NCBI GenBank assembly: GCA_030765055.1
Contig: JAUKNK010000152.1
Span: 918,501 to 982,500 of the forward strand
From: Mantis religiosa
Lineage: Eukaryota; Arthropoda; Insecta; Mantodea; Mantidae
Reading direction: 5' to 3'
Length of the DNA: 64,000 nt
Under the pieces are notes generated by a model. That model worked only from the letters and a program-made list of their open reading frames with translations. It was not told the origin of the DNA and ran no database searches. Every line of letters begins with the position of its first letter. Position 1 is the first letter of the stretch. Shown piece by piece: positions 38,880 through 53,614 of the stretch. Position numbers and translations under genes: made by a program.

Positions 38880-41800
38880 ACTCTAGTATAAAAATTGTAA
38901 AATTGGCTGGAATGTTAGACCTTTCTCTCCGAGGCGTTTACTGAATTATGTTGCTGTGCATACTCTAGTATAAAGTTTTTAAAATCGGCTGGAATGTTAA
39001 GCCATCCTTTCAAAAGCGTTTACTGAATTATGTTGCTATGTATACTCTAGTATAAAGTTTGTAAATTCGGCTGGAATGTTAGGCCATTCTTTCCAAGGCG
39101 CTTACTGAATTATGTTGCTGTGTATACTCTAGCATAAAGTTTGTAAAATCGGCTGGAATGTTAGACCTTTCTCTCCGAGGCGTTTACTGAATTATTTTGC
39201 TATGTATACACTAGTATAAAAATTGTAACATCGGCTGGAATGTTAGACCCTTCTCTCGGAGGCGTTTACTGAATTATGTTGCTATGTATACTCTAGTATA
39301 AGGTTTGTAAAATCGGCTGGAAAGTTAGGCCATTCTTTCCGAGGTGTTTACTGAATTATGTTGCTATGTATACTCTAGTTTAAAGTTTGTAAAATCGGCT
39401 GGAATGTTAGACCTTTCTCTCCAAGGCGTTTACTGAATTATTTTGCTATGTATACTCTAGTATAAAGTTTGTAAAATCGGCTGGAATGTTAGACCATTCT
39501 TTCCGAGGCGTTTACTGAATTATGTTGCTATGTATACTCTAGTATAAAGTTTGTAAAATCGGCTGGAATGCTAGAATATTCTCTCCGAGGTGTTTACTGA
39601 CTTATGTTGCTATGTATACTCTAGTATCAAGTTTGTAAAATCGGCTGGAATGTTGGACCATTCTTTCCGAGGCGTTTACTGAATTATGTTGCGATGTATA
39701 CTCTAGTATAAAGTTTGTAAAATCAGCTGGAATGTTAGACCATTCTTTCCGAGGCGTTTGATGAATTATGTTGCTATGTATACTCTAGTATAAAGTTTGT
39801 AAAATCTGCTGGAATGTTAGGCCATTCATTGCGAGGCGCTTACTGAATTATGTTGCTATGTATACTCTAGTATAAAGTTTGTAAAGTCGGCTGGAATGTT
39901 AGACCATCCTTTCCGAGGCATTTACTGACTTATGTTGCTATGTATACTTTGGAATAAAGTTTGTAAAATCGGCTGGAATCTTAGACCATTCTTTCCGAGG
40001 CGTTTACTGAACTATGTTGCTATGTATACTCTAGTATAAATATTGTAAAATCGGCTGGAATGTTAGACCTTTCTCTCCGAGGCGTTTACTGAATTATGTT
40101 GCTATGTATACTCTAGTATAAAGTTTGTTAAATCGGCTGGAATGTTAGACTATTCTCTCCGAGGTGTTTACTGAATTATGTTGCTATGTGTACCCTAGTA
40201 TAAAGTTTGTAAAATCGGCTGGAATGTTAGACTATTCTTTCCGAGGCGTTTACTGAATTATGTTGCTATGTATACCCTAGTATAAAAATTGTAAAATCGG
40301 CTGGAATGTTAGACCATTCATTCCGAGGCGCTTACTGAATTATGTTGCTATGTATACTCTAGTATAAAGTTTGTAAATTCGGCTGGAATGTTAGACCATT
40401 CTTTCCGAGGAATTTACTGAATTATGTTGCTATGTATACTCTAGTATAAAGTTTGTAAAATCGGCTGGAATGTTAGACCTTTCTCTCCGAGGCACTTACT
40501 GAATTATGTTGCTATGTATACTCTAGTATAAAGTTTGTAAATTCGGCTGGAATGTTAGACCATTCTTTCCGAGGAATTTACTGAATTATGTTGCTATGTA
40601 TACTCTAGTATAAAGTTTGTAAAATCGGCTGGAATGTTAGACCATTCTTTCCGAGGCGTTTACTGAATGATGTTGCTATGTATACTCTAGTATAAAGTTT
40701 GTAAAATTGGCTGGAATGTTAGGCCATTCTTTCCAAGGCGTTTACTGAATTATGTTGCTATGTATACTCTAGTATAAATTTGTAAAATTGGTTGGAATTT
40801 TAGGCCATCCTTTCCAAGGCGTTTACTGAATAATGTTGCTATGTATACTCTAGTATAAAGTTTGTAAAATCGGCTGTAATGTTAGACCATTCTTTCCGAG
40901 GCGTTTACTGAATTATGTTGCTATGTATACTTTAGTATAAAGTTTGTAAAATTGGTTGGAATTTTAGGCCATCCTTTCCAAGGCGTTTACTGAATTATGT
41001 TGCTATGTATACTCTAGTATAAAGTTTGTAAAATCGGCTGGAATGTTAGGCCATTCTTTCCAAGGCGTTTACTGAATTATGTTGCTATGTATACTCTAGT
41101 ATAAAGTTTGTAAAATCGGCTGGAATGTTAGGCCATTCTTTCCAAGGCGCTTACTGAATTATTTTAATGTATACTCTAGTATAAAGTTTGTAAAATCGGC
41201 TGGAATGTTAGACCATTCTTTCCGAGGCGTTTACTGACTTATGTTGCTATGTATACTCTAGTACAAAGTTTGTAAAATCGGCTGGAAAGTTAGTCCATTC
41301 TTTCCGAGGCGTTTACTGAATTATTTTGCTGTGTATACTCTAGTATAAAGTTTGTAAAATCGGCTGGAATGTTAGGCCATTCTTTCCGAAGCGCTTACTG
41401 AATTATGTTGCTATGTATACTCTAGTATAGAGTTTGTAAAATCGGCTGGAATGTTAAGCCATCCTTTCCAAAGCGTTTACTGACTTATGTTGCTATGTAT
41501 ACTCTATTATAAAGTTTGTAAAATCGGCTGGAATGTTACACCTTTCTTTCCGAGGTGCTTAATGAATTACGTTGCTATGTATACTCTAGTATAAAGTTTG
41601 TAAAATTGGCTGGAATGTTGGACCATTCTTTCCGAGTTGCTTAATGATTTATGTTGCTATGTATACTCTAGTATAAAGTTTGTAAAATCAACTGGAATGT
41701 TAGACCATTCTTTCCGAGGCGTTTACTGAATTATGTTGCTATGTATACTCTAGTATAAAGTTTGTAAAATCGGCTGGAATGTTAGACCCTTCTCTCCGAG

Positions 41801-44800
41801 GCGTGTACTGAATTATGTTGCTATGTATACTCTAGTATAAGGTTTGTAAAATCGGCTGGAATGTTAGGCCATTCTTTCCGAGTTGTTTACTGAATTATGT
41901 TGCTATGTATACTCTAGTTTAAAGTTTATAAAATCGGCTGGAATGTTAGACCTTTCTCTCCGAGGCGTTTACTGAATTATTTTGCTATGTATACTCTAGT
42001 ATAAAGTTTGTAAAATCGGCTGGAATGTTAGACCTTTCTCTCCGAGGCGTTTACTGAATTATGTTGCTATGTATACTCTAGTATAAAGTTTGTAAAATCA
42101 GCTGGAATGTTAGACCATTCTTTCCGAGGCGTTTAATAAATTATGTTGCTATGTATACTCTAGTATAAAGTTTGTAAAATCGGCTGGAATGTTAGGCCAT
42201 TCTTTCCGAGTTGTTTACTGAATTATGTTGCTATGTATACTCTAGTTTAAAGTTTATAAAATCGGCTGGAATGTTAGACCTTTCTCTCCGAGGCGTTTAC
42301 TGAATTATTTTGCTATGTATACTCTAGTATAAAGTTTGTAAAATCGGCTGGAATGTTAGACCTTTCTCTCCGAGGCGTTTACTGAATTATTTTGCTATGT
42401 ATACTCTAGTATAAAGTTTGTAAAATCGGCTGGAATGTTAGACCTTTCTCTCCGAGGCGTTTACTGAATTATGTTGCTATGTATACTCTAGTATAAAGTT
42501 TGTAAAATCAGCTGGAATGTTAGACCATTCTTTCCGAGGCGTTTAATAAATTATGTTGCTATGTATACTCTAGTATAAAGTTTGTAAACTCGGCTGGAAT
42601 GTTAGGCCATTCTTTCCGAGGCGCTTACTGAATTATGTTGCTATGTATACTCTAGTATAAAGTTTGTAAAGTCGGCTGGAATGTTAGACCATTCTTTCCG
42701 AGGCGTTTACTGAATGATGTTGGTATGTATACCCTAGTATAAAGTTTGTAAAATCGGCTGGAATGTTAGGCCATTCTCTCCAAGGCGTTTACTGACTTAT
42801 GTTGCTATGTATACTCTAGTATAAAGTTTGTTAAATCGGCTGGAAGGTTAGACCATTCTTTCCGAGGTGTTTACTGACTTATGTTGCTATGTATACTCTA
42901 GTATAAAGTTTGTTAAATCGGCTGGAAGGTTAGACCATTCTTTCCGAGGTGTTTACTGAATTATGTTCCTATGTATACTCTAGTATAAAGTTTGTAAAAT
43001 CGGCTGGAATGTTAGGCCATTCTTTCCAAGGCGTTTACTGAATTATGTTGCTATGTATACTCTAGTATAAAGTTTGTTAAATCGGCCGGAAGGTTAGACC
43101 ATTCTTTCCGAGGTGTTTACTGAATTATGTTCCTATGTATACTCTAGTATAAAGTTTGTAAAATCGGCTGGAATGTTAGGCCATTCTTTCCGAGGTGTTT
43201 ACTGAATTATGTTGCTATGTATACTCTAGTATAAAGTTTGTTAAATCGGCCGGAAGGTTAGACCATTCTTTCCGAGGTGTTTACTGAATTATGTTCCTAT
43301 GTATACTCTAGTATAAAGTTTGTAAAATCGGCTGGAATGTTAGACTATTCTTTCCGAGGTGTTTACTGAATTATGTTGCTATGTATACTCTAGTATAAAG
43401 TTTGTAAAATCGGCTGGAATGTTAGACCATTCTTTCCGAGGTGTTTACTGAATTATGTTGCTATGTATACTCTAGTATAAAGTTTGTAAAATCGGCTGGA
43501 ATGTTAGACTATTCTTTCCGAGGTGTTTACTGAATTATGTTGCTATGTATACTCTAGTATAAAGTTTGTAAAATCGGCTGGAAGGTTAGACCATTCTTTC
43601 CGAGGCGTTTACTGAATGATGTTGCTATGTATACTCTAGTATAAAGTTTGTAAAATCGGCTGGAATGTTAAGCCATTCTCTCCAAGGCGTTTACTGAATT
43701 ATGTTGCTATGTATACTCTAGTATAAAGTTTGTAAAGTCGCTGGAATGTTAGACCATTCTTTCCGAGGCGTTTACTGAATTATGTTGCTATGTATACTCT
43801 AGTATAAAGTTTGTAAAATCGGCTGGAATGTTAGACTATTCTTTCAGAGGCGTATACTGAATTATGTTGCTATGTATACTCTGGTATAAAGTTTGTAAAA
43901 TCGGCTGGGATATTAGACCATTCTATCCGAGGCGTTTACTGAATTATGTTGCTATGTATACTCTAGTATAAAGTTTGTAAAATCGGCTGGAATGTTAGAC
44001 CATTCTTTTCGAGGCGTTTACTGAATTATGTTGCTATGTACACTCTAGTATAGAGTTTGTAAAATCGGCTGGAATGTTAGGCCATTCTTTCCGAGGCGCT
44101 TACTGAAATATGTTCCTATGTATACTCTAGTATAAAGTTTGTAAAATCGGCTGGAATGTTAGACCATTTTTTCCAAGGCGTTTACTGAATTATGTTGCTA
44201 TGCATTCTCTAGTATAAAGTTTGTAAAATCGGCTGGAATGTTAGACCATTCATTCCGAGGCGCTTACTGAATTATGTTGCTATGTATACTCTAGTATAAA
44301 AATTGTAAAATCGGCTGGAATGTTAGACCATTCTTTCCGAGGCGTTTACTGAATTATGTTGCTATGTATACTCTAGTATAGAGTTTGTAAAATCGGCTGG
44401 AATGTTAGACCATTCTTTCCGAGGCGTTTACTGAATTATGTTGCTATGTATACTCCAGTATAAAGTTTGTAAAGTCGGCTGGAATGCTAGGCCATTCTTT
44501 CCGAGGCGTTTACTGAATTATGTTGCTATGTATACTCTAGTATAAAGTTTGTAAAATCGGCTGGAATGTTAGACTATTCTTTCCGAGGCGTTTACTGAAT
44601 TGTGTTGCTATGTATACTCTAGTATAAAGTATGTAAAATTGGCTGGAATGTTAGGGCATTCTTTCCAAGGCGTTTACTGAATTATGTTGCTATGTATACT
44701 CTAGTATAGAGTTTGTAAAATCGGCTGGAATGTTTGACCGTTCTTTCCGAGGCGTTTACTGAATTATGTTGCTATGCATACTCTAGTATAAAAATTGTAA

Positions 44801-47750
44801 AATATGCTGGAATGTTAGACCATTCCTTCCGGGGCGGTTAGTCAATTATGTTGCTATAAATACTCTAGTATAAAGTTTGTAAAATCGGCTGGAATGAAAG
44901 ACCATTCATTCCGAGGAGCTTACTGAATTATGTTGCTATGTATACTCTAGTATAAAGTTTGTAAAACAGGCTGGAATGTTAGACCATTCTTTCCGAGGCG
45001 TTTACTGAATTATGTTGCTATGTATACTCTAGTATAAAGTTTGTAAAATCGGCTGGAATGTTAGACCATTCTTTCCGAGGCGTTTACTGAATGATGTTGC
45101 TATGTATACTCTAGTATAAAGTTTGTAAAATCGGCTGGAATGTTAGGCCATTCTTTCCAAGGCGTTTACTGAATTATATTGCTATGTATACTCTAGTATA
45201 AAGTTTGTAAAATCGCTGTAATGTTAGACCATTCTTTCCGAGGCGTTTACTGAATTATGTTGCTATGTATACTCTAGTATATAGTTTGTAAAATCGGCTG
45301 GAATTTTAGGCCATCCTTTCCAAGGTGTTTACTGAATTATGTTGCTATGTATACTCTAGTATAAAGTTTGTAAAACAGGCTGGAATGTTGGACCATTCTT
45401 TCCGAGGCGTTTACTGAATTATGTTGCTATGTATACTATAGTATAAAGTTTGTAAAATCGGCTGGAACGTTTGGCCATTCTTTCCAAGGCGCTTACTGAA
45501 TTATGTTGCTATGTATATGCTATTATAAAGTTTGTAAAATCGGCTGGAATGTTAGACCATTCCTTCCGAGGCGTTTACTGACTTATGTTGCTATGTATAC
45601 TCTAGTACAAAGTTTGTAAAATCGGCTGGAAAGTTAGTCCATTCTTTCCGAAGCGTTTACTGAATTATGTTGCTATGTATACTCTAGTATAAAGATTGTA
45701 AAATTGGCTGGAATGTTAGACCTTTCTCTCCGAGGCGTTTACTGAATTATGTTGCTGTGTATACTCTAGTATAAAGTTTGAAAGTCGGCTGGAATGTTAG
45801 GCCATTCATTCCGAAGCGCTTACTGAATTATGTTGCTATGTATACGCTAGTATAAAAATTGTAAAATTGGCTGGAATGTTAGACCTTTCTCTCCGAGGCG
45901 TTTACTGAATTATGTTGCTGTGTATACTCTAGTATAAAGTTTGTAAAATCGGCTGGAATGTTAAGCCATCCTTTCAAAAGCGTTTACTGACTTATGTTGC
46001 TATGTATACTCTATTATAAAGTTTGTAAAATCGGCTGGAATGTTACACATTTCTTTCCGAGGTGCTTAATGAATTACGTTGCTATGTATACTCTAGTATA
46101 AAGTTTGTAAAATCGGCTGGAATGTTGGACCATTCTTTCCGAGGCGCTTAATGATTTATGTTGCTATGTATACTCTAGTATAAAGTTTGTAAAATCAACT
46201 GGAATATTAGACCATTCTTTCCGAGGCGTTTACTGACTTATGTTGCTATGTATACTCTAGTATAAAGTTTGTAAAATCGGCAGGACCTTTCTCTCCGATG
46301 CGTTTACTGAATTATGCTGCTATGTATACACTAGTATAAAAATTGTAACATCGGCTGGAATGTTAGACCCTTCTCTCCGAGGCGTTTACTGAATTATGTT
46401 GCTGTGTATACTCAAGTATAAAGTTTGTAAAATCGGCTGGAATGTTAGGCCATTCTTTCCGAAGCGCTTACTGAATTATGTTGCTATGTATACTCTAATA
46501 TAGAGTTTGTAAAATCGGCTGGAATGTTAAGCTATCCTTTCCAAAGCGTTTACTGACTTATGTTGCTATGTATACTCTATTATAAAGTTTGTAAAATCGG
46601 CTGGAATGTTAGACTATTCTTTCAGAGGCGTATAGTGAATTATGTTGCTATGTATACTCTAGTATAAAGTTTGTAAAATCGGCTGGAATATTAGACCACT
46701 CTGTCCGAGGCGTTTACTGAATTATGTTGCTATGTATACTCTAGTATAAAAATTGCGAAACGGCTGGAATGTTAGACCATTCTTCCCGAAGCGTTTACTG
46801 AATTATGTTGCTATGTATTCTCTAGTATAAAGTTTGTAAAATCGGCTGGAATGTTAGACCATTCTTTTCGAGGCGTTTACTGAATTATGTTGCTATGTAC
46901 ACTCTAGTATAGAGTTTGTAAAATCGGCTGGAATGTTAGACCATTCTTTCCAAGGCGTTTACCGAATTATGTTGCTATGTATACTCTAGTATAAAAATTG
47001 TAAAATCGGCTGGAATGTTAGACCATTCTTTCCGAGGCGTTTACTGAATTATGTTGCTATGCATTCTCTAGTATAAAGTTTGTAAAATCGGCTGGAATGT
47101 TAGACCATTCATTCCGAGGCGCTTACTGAATTATGTTGCTGTGTATACTCTAGTATAGAGTTTGTAAAATCTGCTGGAATGTTAGACCATTCTTTCCGAG
47201 GCGTTTACTGAATTATGTTGCTATGTATACTCTAGTATAAAGTTTGTAAAATCGGCTGGAATGTTAGGCCATTCTTTCCTAGGCGTTTACTGAAATATGT
47301 TGCTATGTATACTCTAGTATAAAGTTTGTAAAATCGGCTGGAATGTTAGAATACTCTTTCCGAGGCGTTTACTGAATTATGTTGCTATGTATACTCTAGT
47401 ATAAAGTTTGTAAAATCGGCTGGAATGTTAGGCCATTCTTTCCAAGGCGTTTACTGAATTATGTTGCTATGTATACTCTAGTATAGAGTTTATAAAATCG
47501 GCTGGTATGTTAGACCGTTCTTTCCGAGGCGTTTACTGAATTATGTTGCTATGTATACTCTAGTATAAAGTTTGTAAAATCGGCTGGAATGTTAGGCCAT
47601 TTTTTCCGAGGCGTTTACTGACTTATGTTGCTATGTATACTCAAATACAAAGTTTGTAAAATCGGCTGGAATGTTAGGCCATTCTTTTCGAGGCGTTTAC
47701 TGAATTATGTTGCTATGTACACTCTAGTATAAAGTTTGTAAAATCGGCTG
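38880..47750 (+). repeat. Long-range duplicated block, copy 2
   Basis: Second copy of the 17940-27710 block. It starts at a recombinant monomer following TCTCCAATGCG/TACTAAATTATG (about 38860) and ends near 47750, where GTACACTCTAG is followed by a CATTCCTTCC monomer rather than the expected CATTCTTTCC one. The latter matches sequence that starts at 28454. Rare variants such as TTTAATGTATACTC (41163) and GATGTTGGTATG (42716) are shared with copy 1 and absent elsewhere as far as I can see. Confidence 0.85.
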
Positions 47751-49680
47751 GAATGTTAGACCATTCCTTCCGAGGCGTTTACTGACTTATGTTGCTATGT
47801 ATACTCTAGTACAAAGTTTGTAAAATCGGCTGGAAAGTTAGTCCATTCTTTCCGAAGCGTTTACTGAATTATGTTGCTATGTATACTCTAGTATAAAGAT
47901 TGTAAAATTGGCTGGAATGTTAGACCTTTCTCTCCGAGGCGTTTACTGAATTATGTTGCTGTGTATACTCTAGTATAAAGTTTGTAAAATCGGCTGGAAT
48001 GTTAGACCTTTCTCTCCGAGGCGTTTACTGAATTATGTTGCTGTGTATACTCTAGTATAAAGTTTGAAAAATCGGCTGGAATGTTAGGCCATTCATTCCG
48101 AAGCGCTTACTGAATTATGTTGCTATGTATACTCTAGTATAAAAATTGTAAAATTGGCTGGAATGTTAGACCTTTCTCTCCGAGGCGTTTACTGAATTAT
48201 GTTGCTGTGTATACTCTAGTATAAAGTTTGTAAAATCGGCTGGAATGTTGGACCATTCTTTCCGAGGCGCTTAATGATTTATGTTGCTATGTATACTCTA
48301 GTATAAAGTTTGTAAAATCAACTGGAATGTTAGACCATTCTTTCCGAGGCGTTTACTGACTTATGTTGCTATGTATACTCTAGTATAAAGTTTGTAAAAT
48401 CGGCAGGACCTTTCTCTCCGATGCGTTTACTGAATTATGCTGCTATGTATACACTAGTAGAAAAATTGTAACATCGGCTGGAATGTTAGACCCTTCTCTC
48501 CGAGGCGTTTACTGAATTATGTTGCTGTGTATACTCAAGTATAAAGTTTGTAAAATCGGCTGGAATGTTAGGCCATTCTTTCCGAAGCGCTTACTGAATT
48601 ATGTTGCTATGTATACTCTAATATAGAGTTTGTAAAATCGGCTGGAATGTTAAGCTATCCTTTCCAAAGCGTTTTCTGACTTATGTTGCTATGTATACTC
48701 TAGTATAAAGTTTGTAAAATCGGCTGGAATGTTAGACTATTCTTTCAGAGGCGTATACTGAATTATGTTGCTATGTATACTCTAGTATAAAGTTTGTAAA
48801 ATCGGCTGGAATATTAGACCACTCTGTCCGAGGCGTTTACTGAATTATGTTGCTATGTATACTCTAGTATAAAAATTGCAAAACGGCTGGAATGTTAGAC
48901 CATTCTTCCCGAAGCGTTTACTGAATTATGTTGCTATGTATACTCTAGTATAAAGTTTGTAAAATCGGCTGGAATGTTAGACCATTCTTTTCGAGGCGTT
49001 TACTGAATTATGTTGCTATGTACACTCTAGTATAGAGTTTGTAAAATCGGCTGGAATGTTAGACCATTCTTTCCAAGGCGTTTACCGAATTATGTTGCTA
49101 TGTATACTCTAGTATAAAGTTTGTAAAATCGGCTGGAATGTTAGGCCATTCTTTCCTAGGCGTTTACTGAATTATGTTGCTATGTATACTCTAGTATAAA
49201 GTTTGTAAAATCGGCTGGAATGTTAGGCCATTCTTTCCTAGGCGTTTACTGAATTATGTTGCTATGTACACTCTAGTATAGAGTTTGTAAAATCGGCTGG
49301 AATGTTAGACCATTCTTTCCAAGGCGTTTACCGAATTATGTTGCTATGTATACTCTAGTATAAAGTTTGTAAAATCGGCTGGAATGTTAGGCCATTCTTT
49401 CCTAGGCGTTTACTGAATTATGTTGCTATGTACACTCTAGTATAGAGTTTGTAAAATCGGCTGGAATGTTAGGCCATTCTTTCCTAGGCGTTTACTGAAT
49501 TATGTTGCTATGTATACTCTAGTATAAAGTTTGTAAAATCGGCTGGAATGTTAGGCCATTCTTTCCGAGGCGTTTACTGAATTATGTTGCTATGTATACT
49601 CTAGTATAAAGTTTGTAAAATCGGCTGGAATGTTAGGCCATTCTTTCCAAGGCGTTTACTGAATTATGTTGCTATGTATA
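47750..49680 (+). repeat. Fragmentary higher-order unit with TTTCCTAGGCG cluster
   Basis: From 47761 the series follows 28454 onwards (offset 19307, then 19389 at the C-form short monomers 29012/48401). At about 49140-49500 a run of monomers with TTAGGCCATTCTTTCCTAGG alternates with TACACTCTAGTATAGAG units. Elsewhere the CCTAGG form appears once per unit (27233, 30087, 31233, 33767, 47278, 58737). This is a local amplification next to the intact units on the right. Confidence 0.75.
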
Positions 49681-52600
49681 CTCTAGTATAGAGTTTATAA
49701 AATCGGCTGGAATGTTAGACCGTTCTTTCCGAGGCGTTTACTGAATTATGTTGCTATGTATACTCTAGTATAAAGTTTGTAAAATCGGCTGGAATGTTAG
49801 GCCATTTTTTCCGAGGCGTTTACTGACTTATGTTGCTATGTATACTCAAATACAAAGTTTGTAAAATCGGCTGGAATGTTAGGCCATTCTTTTCGAGGCG
49901 TTTACTGAATTATGTTGCTATGTACACTCTAGTATAAAGTTTGTAAAATCGGCTGGAATGTTAGGCCATTCTTTCCGAGGCGTTTACTGAATTATGTTCC
50001 TATGTATACTCTAGTATAAAGTTTGTAAAATCGGCTGGAATGTTAGACCATTCTTTCCAAGGCGTTTACTGAATTATGTTGCTATGTATACTCTAGTATA
50101 AAGTTTGTAAAATCAACTGGAATGTTAGACCTTTCTTTCCGATGTGCTTAATGGATTACGTTGCTATGTATACTCTAGTATAAAGTTTATAAATTGGCTG
50201 TAATGTTGGACCATTCTTTCCGAGGCGCTTAATGATTTATGTTGCTATGTATACTCTAGTATAAAGTTTGTAAAATCAACTGGAATGTTAGACCAATCTT
50301 TCCGAGGCGTTTACTGACTTATGTTGCTATGTATACTCTAGTATAAAGTTTGTAAAATCGGCTGGAATGTTAGACCTTTCTCTCCAATGCGTTTACTAAA
50401 TTATGTTGCTATGTATACACTAGTATAAAAATTGTAACATCGGCTGGAATGTTAGACCCTTCTCTCCGAGGCGTTTCCTGAATTATGTTGCTATGTATAC
50501 TCTAGTATAAAGTTTGTAAAATCGGCTGGAATGTTGGACCATTCTTTCCGAGGCGTTTACTGAATTATGTTGCTATGTATGCTCCAGTATAAAGTTTGTA
50601 AAATCGGCTGGAATGTTGGACCATTCTTTCCGAGGCGTTTACTGAATTATGTTGCAATGTATACTCTAGTATAAAGTTTGTAAAATCGGCTGGAATGTTA
50701 GGCATTTCATTCCGAGGCGCTTACTGAATTATGGTGCTATGTATACTCTAGTATAAAGTTTGTAAAATCGGCTGGAATGTTAGAGCATTCTTTACGAGGC
50801 GTTTACTGAATTATGTTGCTATGTATACTCTAGTACAAAGTTTGTAAAATCGGCTGGAATGTTAGACCATTCTGTCCGAGGCGTTTACTGAATTATGTTG
50901 CTATGTATACTCTAGTATAAAGTTTGTAAAATCGGCTGGAATGTTAGGCCATTCTTTCCGAGGCGTTTACTGAATTATGTTGCTATGTATACTCTAGTAT
51001 AAAAATTGTAAAATCGGCTGGATTGTTAGACCATTCTTTCCGAGGCGTTTACTGAATTATTTTGCTATGTATACTCTAGTATAAAGTTTGTAAAATCGGC
51101 TGGAATGTTAGGCCATTCTTTCCGAGGCGCTTACTGAATTATGTTCCTATGTATACTCTAGTATAAAGTTTGTAAAATCGGCTGGAATGTTAGGCCATTC
51201 TTTCCGAGGCGTTTACTGAATTATGTTGCTGTGTATACTCTAGTATAAAGTTTGTAAAATCGGCTGGAATGTTAGAGCATTCATTCCGAGGTGTTTACTG
51301 AATTATGTTGCTATGTATACCCTAGTATAAAGTTTGTAAAATCGGCTGGAATGTTAGGCCATTCTTTCCAAGGCGTTTACTGAATTATGTTGCTATGTAT
51401 ACTCTAGTATAAAGTTTGTAAAGTCGCTGGAATGTTACACCAGTCTTTCCGAGGCGTTTACTGAATTATGTTGCTATGTATACTCTAGTATAAAGTTTGT
51501 AAAATCGACTGGAATGTTAGGCCATTCTTTCCGAGGCGCTTACTGAATTATGTTCCTATGTATACTCTAGTATAAAGTTTGTAAAATCGGCTGGAATGTT
51601 AGGCCATTCTTTCCGAGGCGCTTACTGAATTATGTTGCTATGTATACGCTAGTATAAAGTTTGTAAAATCGACTGGAATGTTAGGCCATTCTTTCCGAGG
51701 CGCTTACTGAATTATGTTCCTATGTATACTCTAGTATAAAGTTTGTAAAATCGGCTGGAATGTTAGGCCATTCTTTCCGAGGCGTTTACTGAATTATGTT
51801 GCTGTGTATACTCTAGTATAAAGTTTGTAAAATCGGCTGGAATGTTAGAGCATTCTTTCCGAGGCGTTTACTGAATTATGTTGCTATGTATACTCTAGTA
51901 TAAAGTTTGTAAAATCGACTGGAATGTTAGGCCATTCTTTCCGAGGCGCTTACTGAATTATGTTCCTATGTATACTCTAGTATAAAGTTTGTAAAATCGA
52001 CTGGAATGTTAGGCCATTCTTTCCGAGGCGCTTACTGAATTATGTTGCTATGTATACGCTAGTATAAAGTTTGTTAAATCGGCTGGAATGTTAGGCCATT
52101 CTTTCCGAGGCGCTTACTGAATTATGTTCCTATGTATACTCTAGTATAAAGTTTGTAAAATCGGCTGGAATGTTAGACCATTCTTTCCGAGGCGTTTACT
52201 GAATTATGTTGCTATGTATCCTCTAGTATAAAGTTTGAAATATCGGCTGGAATGTTAGGCCATTCTTTCCGAGGCGTTTACTGAATTATGTTGCTATGTC
52301 TACTCTAGTATAAAAATTGTAAAATCGGCTGGACTGTTAGACTATTCTTTCCGAGGCGTTTACTGAATTATGTTGGTATGTATACCCTAGTATAAAGTTT
52401 GTAAAATCGGCTGGAATGTTGGACCATTCTTTCCGAGGCGTTTACTGAATTATGTTGCTATGTATACTCTAGTATAAAGTTTGTAAAATCGGCTGGAATG
52501 TTAGAATACTCTTTCCGAGGCGTTTACTGAAGTATGTTGCTATGTATACTCTAGTATAAAGTTTGTAAAATCGGCTGGAATGTTAGACCATTCTTTCCGA

Positions 52601-53614
52601 GGCGTTTACTGAATTATGTTGCTATGTATACTCTAGTATAACGTTTGTAAAATCGGCTGGAATGTTAGACTATTCTTTCCGAGGTGCTTACTGAATTATG
52701 TTGCTATGTATATGCTATTATAAAGTTTGTAAAATCGGCTGGAATGTTAGACCATTCTTTCCGAGGCGTTTACTGAATTATGTTGCTATGTATACTCTAG
52801 TATAAAAATTGTAAAATCGGCTGGAATGTTAGACCATTCTTTCCGGGGCGGTTACTCAATTATGTTGCTATATATACTCTAGTATAAAGTTTGTAAAATC
52901 GGCTGGAATGTAAGACCATTCATTCCGAGGCGTTTACTGAATTATGTTGCTATGTATACTCTAGTATAAAGTTTGTAAAATCGGCTGGAATGTTAGCCCT
53001 TTCTCTCCGAGGCGCTTACTGAATTATGTTGCTATGTATACTCTAGTATAAAGTTTGTAAAAGCGGCTGGAATGTTAGACCATTCTTTCCGAGGCGTTTA
53101 CTGAAGTATGTTGCTATGTATACTATAGTATAAAGTTTGTAAAATCGGCTGGAACGTTTGGCCATTCTTTCCAAGGCGCTTACTGAATTATGTTGCTATG
53201 TATATGCTATTATAAAGTTTGTAAAATCGGCTGGAATGTTAGACCATTCCTTCCGAGGCGTTTACTGACTTATGTTGCTATGTATACTCTAGTACAAAGT
53301 TTGTAAAATCGGCTGGAAAGTTAGTCCATTCTTTCCGAAGCGTTTACTGAATTATGTTGCTATGTATACTCTAGTATAAAGATTGTAAAATTGGCTGGAG
53401 TGTTAGACCTTTCTCTCCGAGGCGTTTACTGAATTATGTTGCTGTGTATACTCTAGTATAAAGTTTGAAAAATCGGCTGGAATGTTAGGCCATTCTTTCC
53501 GAAGCGCTTACTGAATTATGTTGCTATGTATACTCTAGTATAAAGTTTGTAAATTCGGCTGGAATGTTAGGCCATTCTTTCCAAGGCGTTTACTGAATTA
53601 TGTTGCTATGTATA
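49681..53614 (+). repeat. ~4-kb higher-order unit, copy 2 (3934 bp)
   Basis: Starts at the TATAGAGTTTATAA marker and repeats after exactly 3934 bp (48 x 82 minus 2). Supporting markers are TACTCAAATACAAAG at 49841/53775, TTAATGGATTACG at 50148/54082 and ATTATGGTGC at 50733/54667. Compared with copy 1 it is three monomers (246 bp) shorter. Confidence 0.88.
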
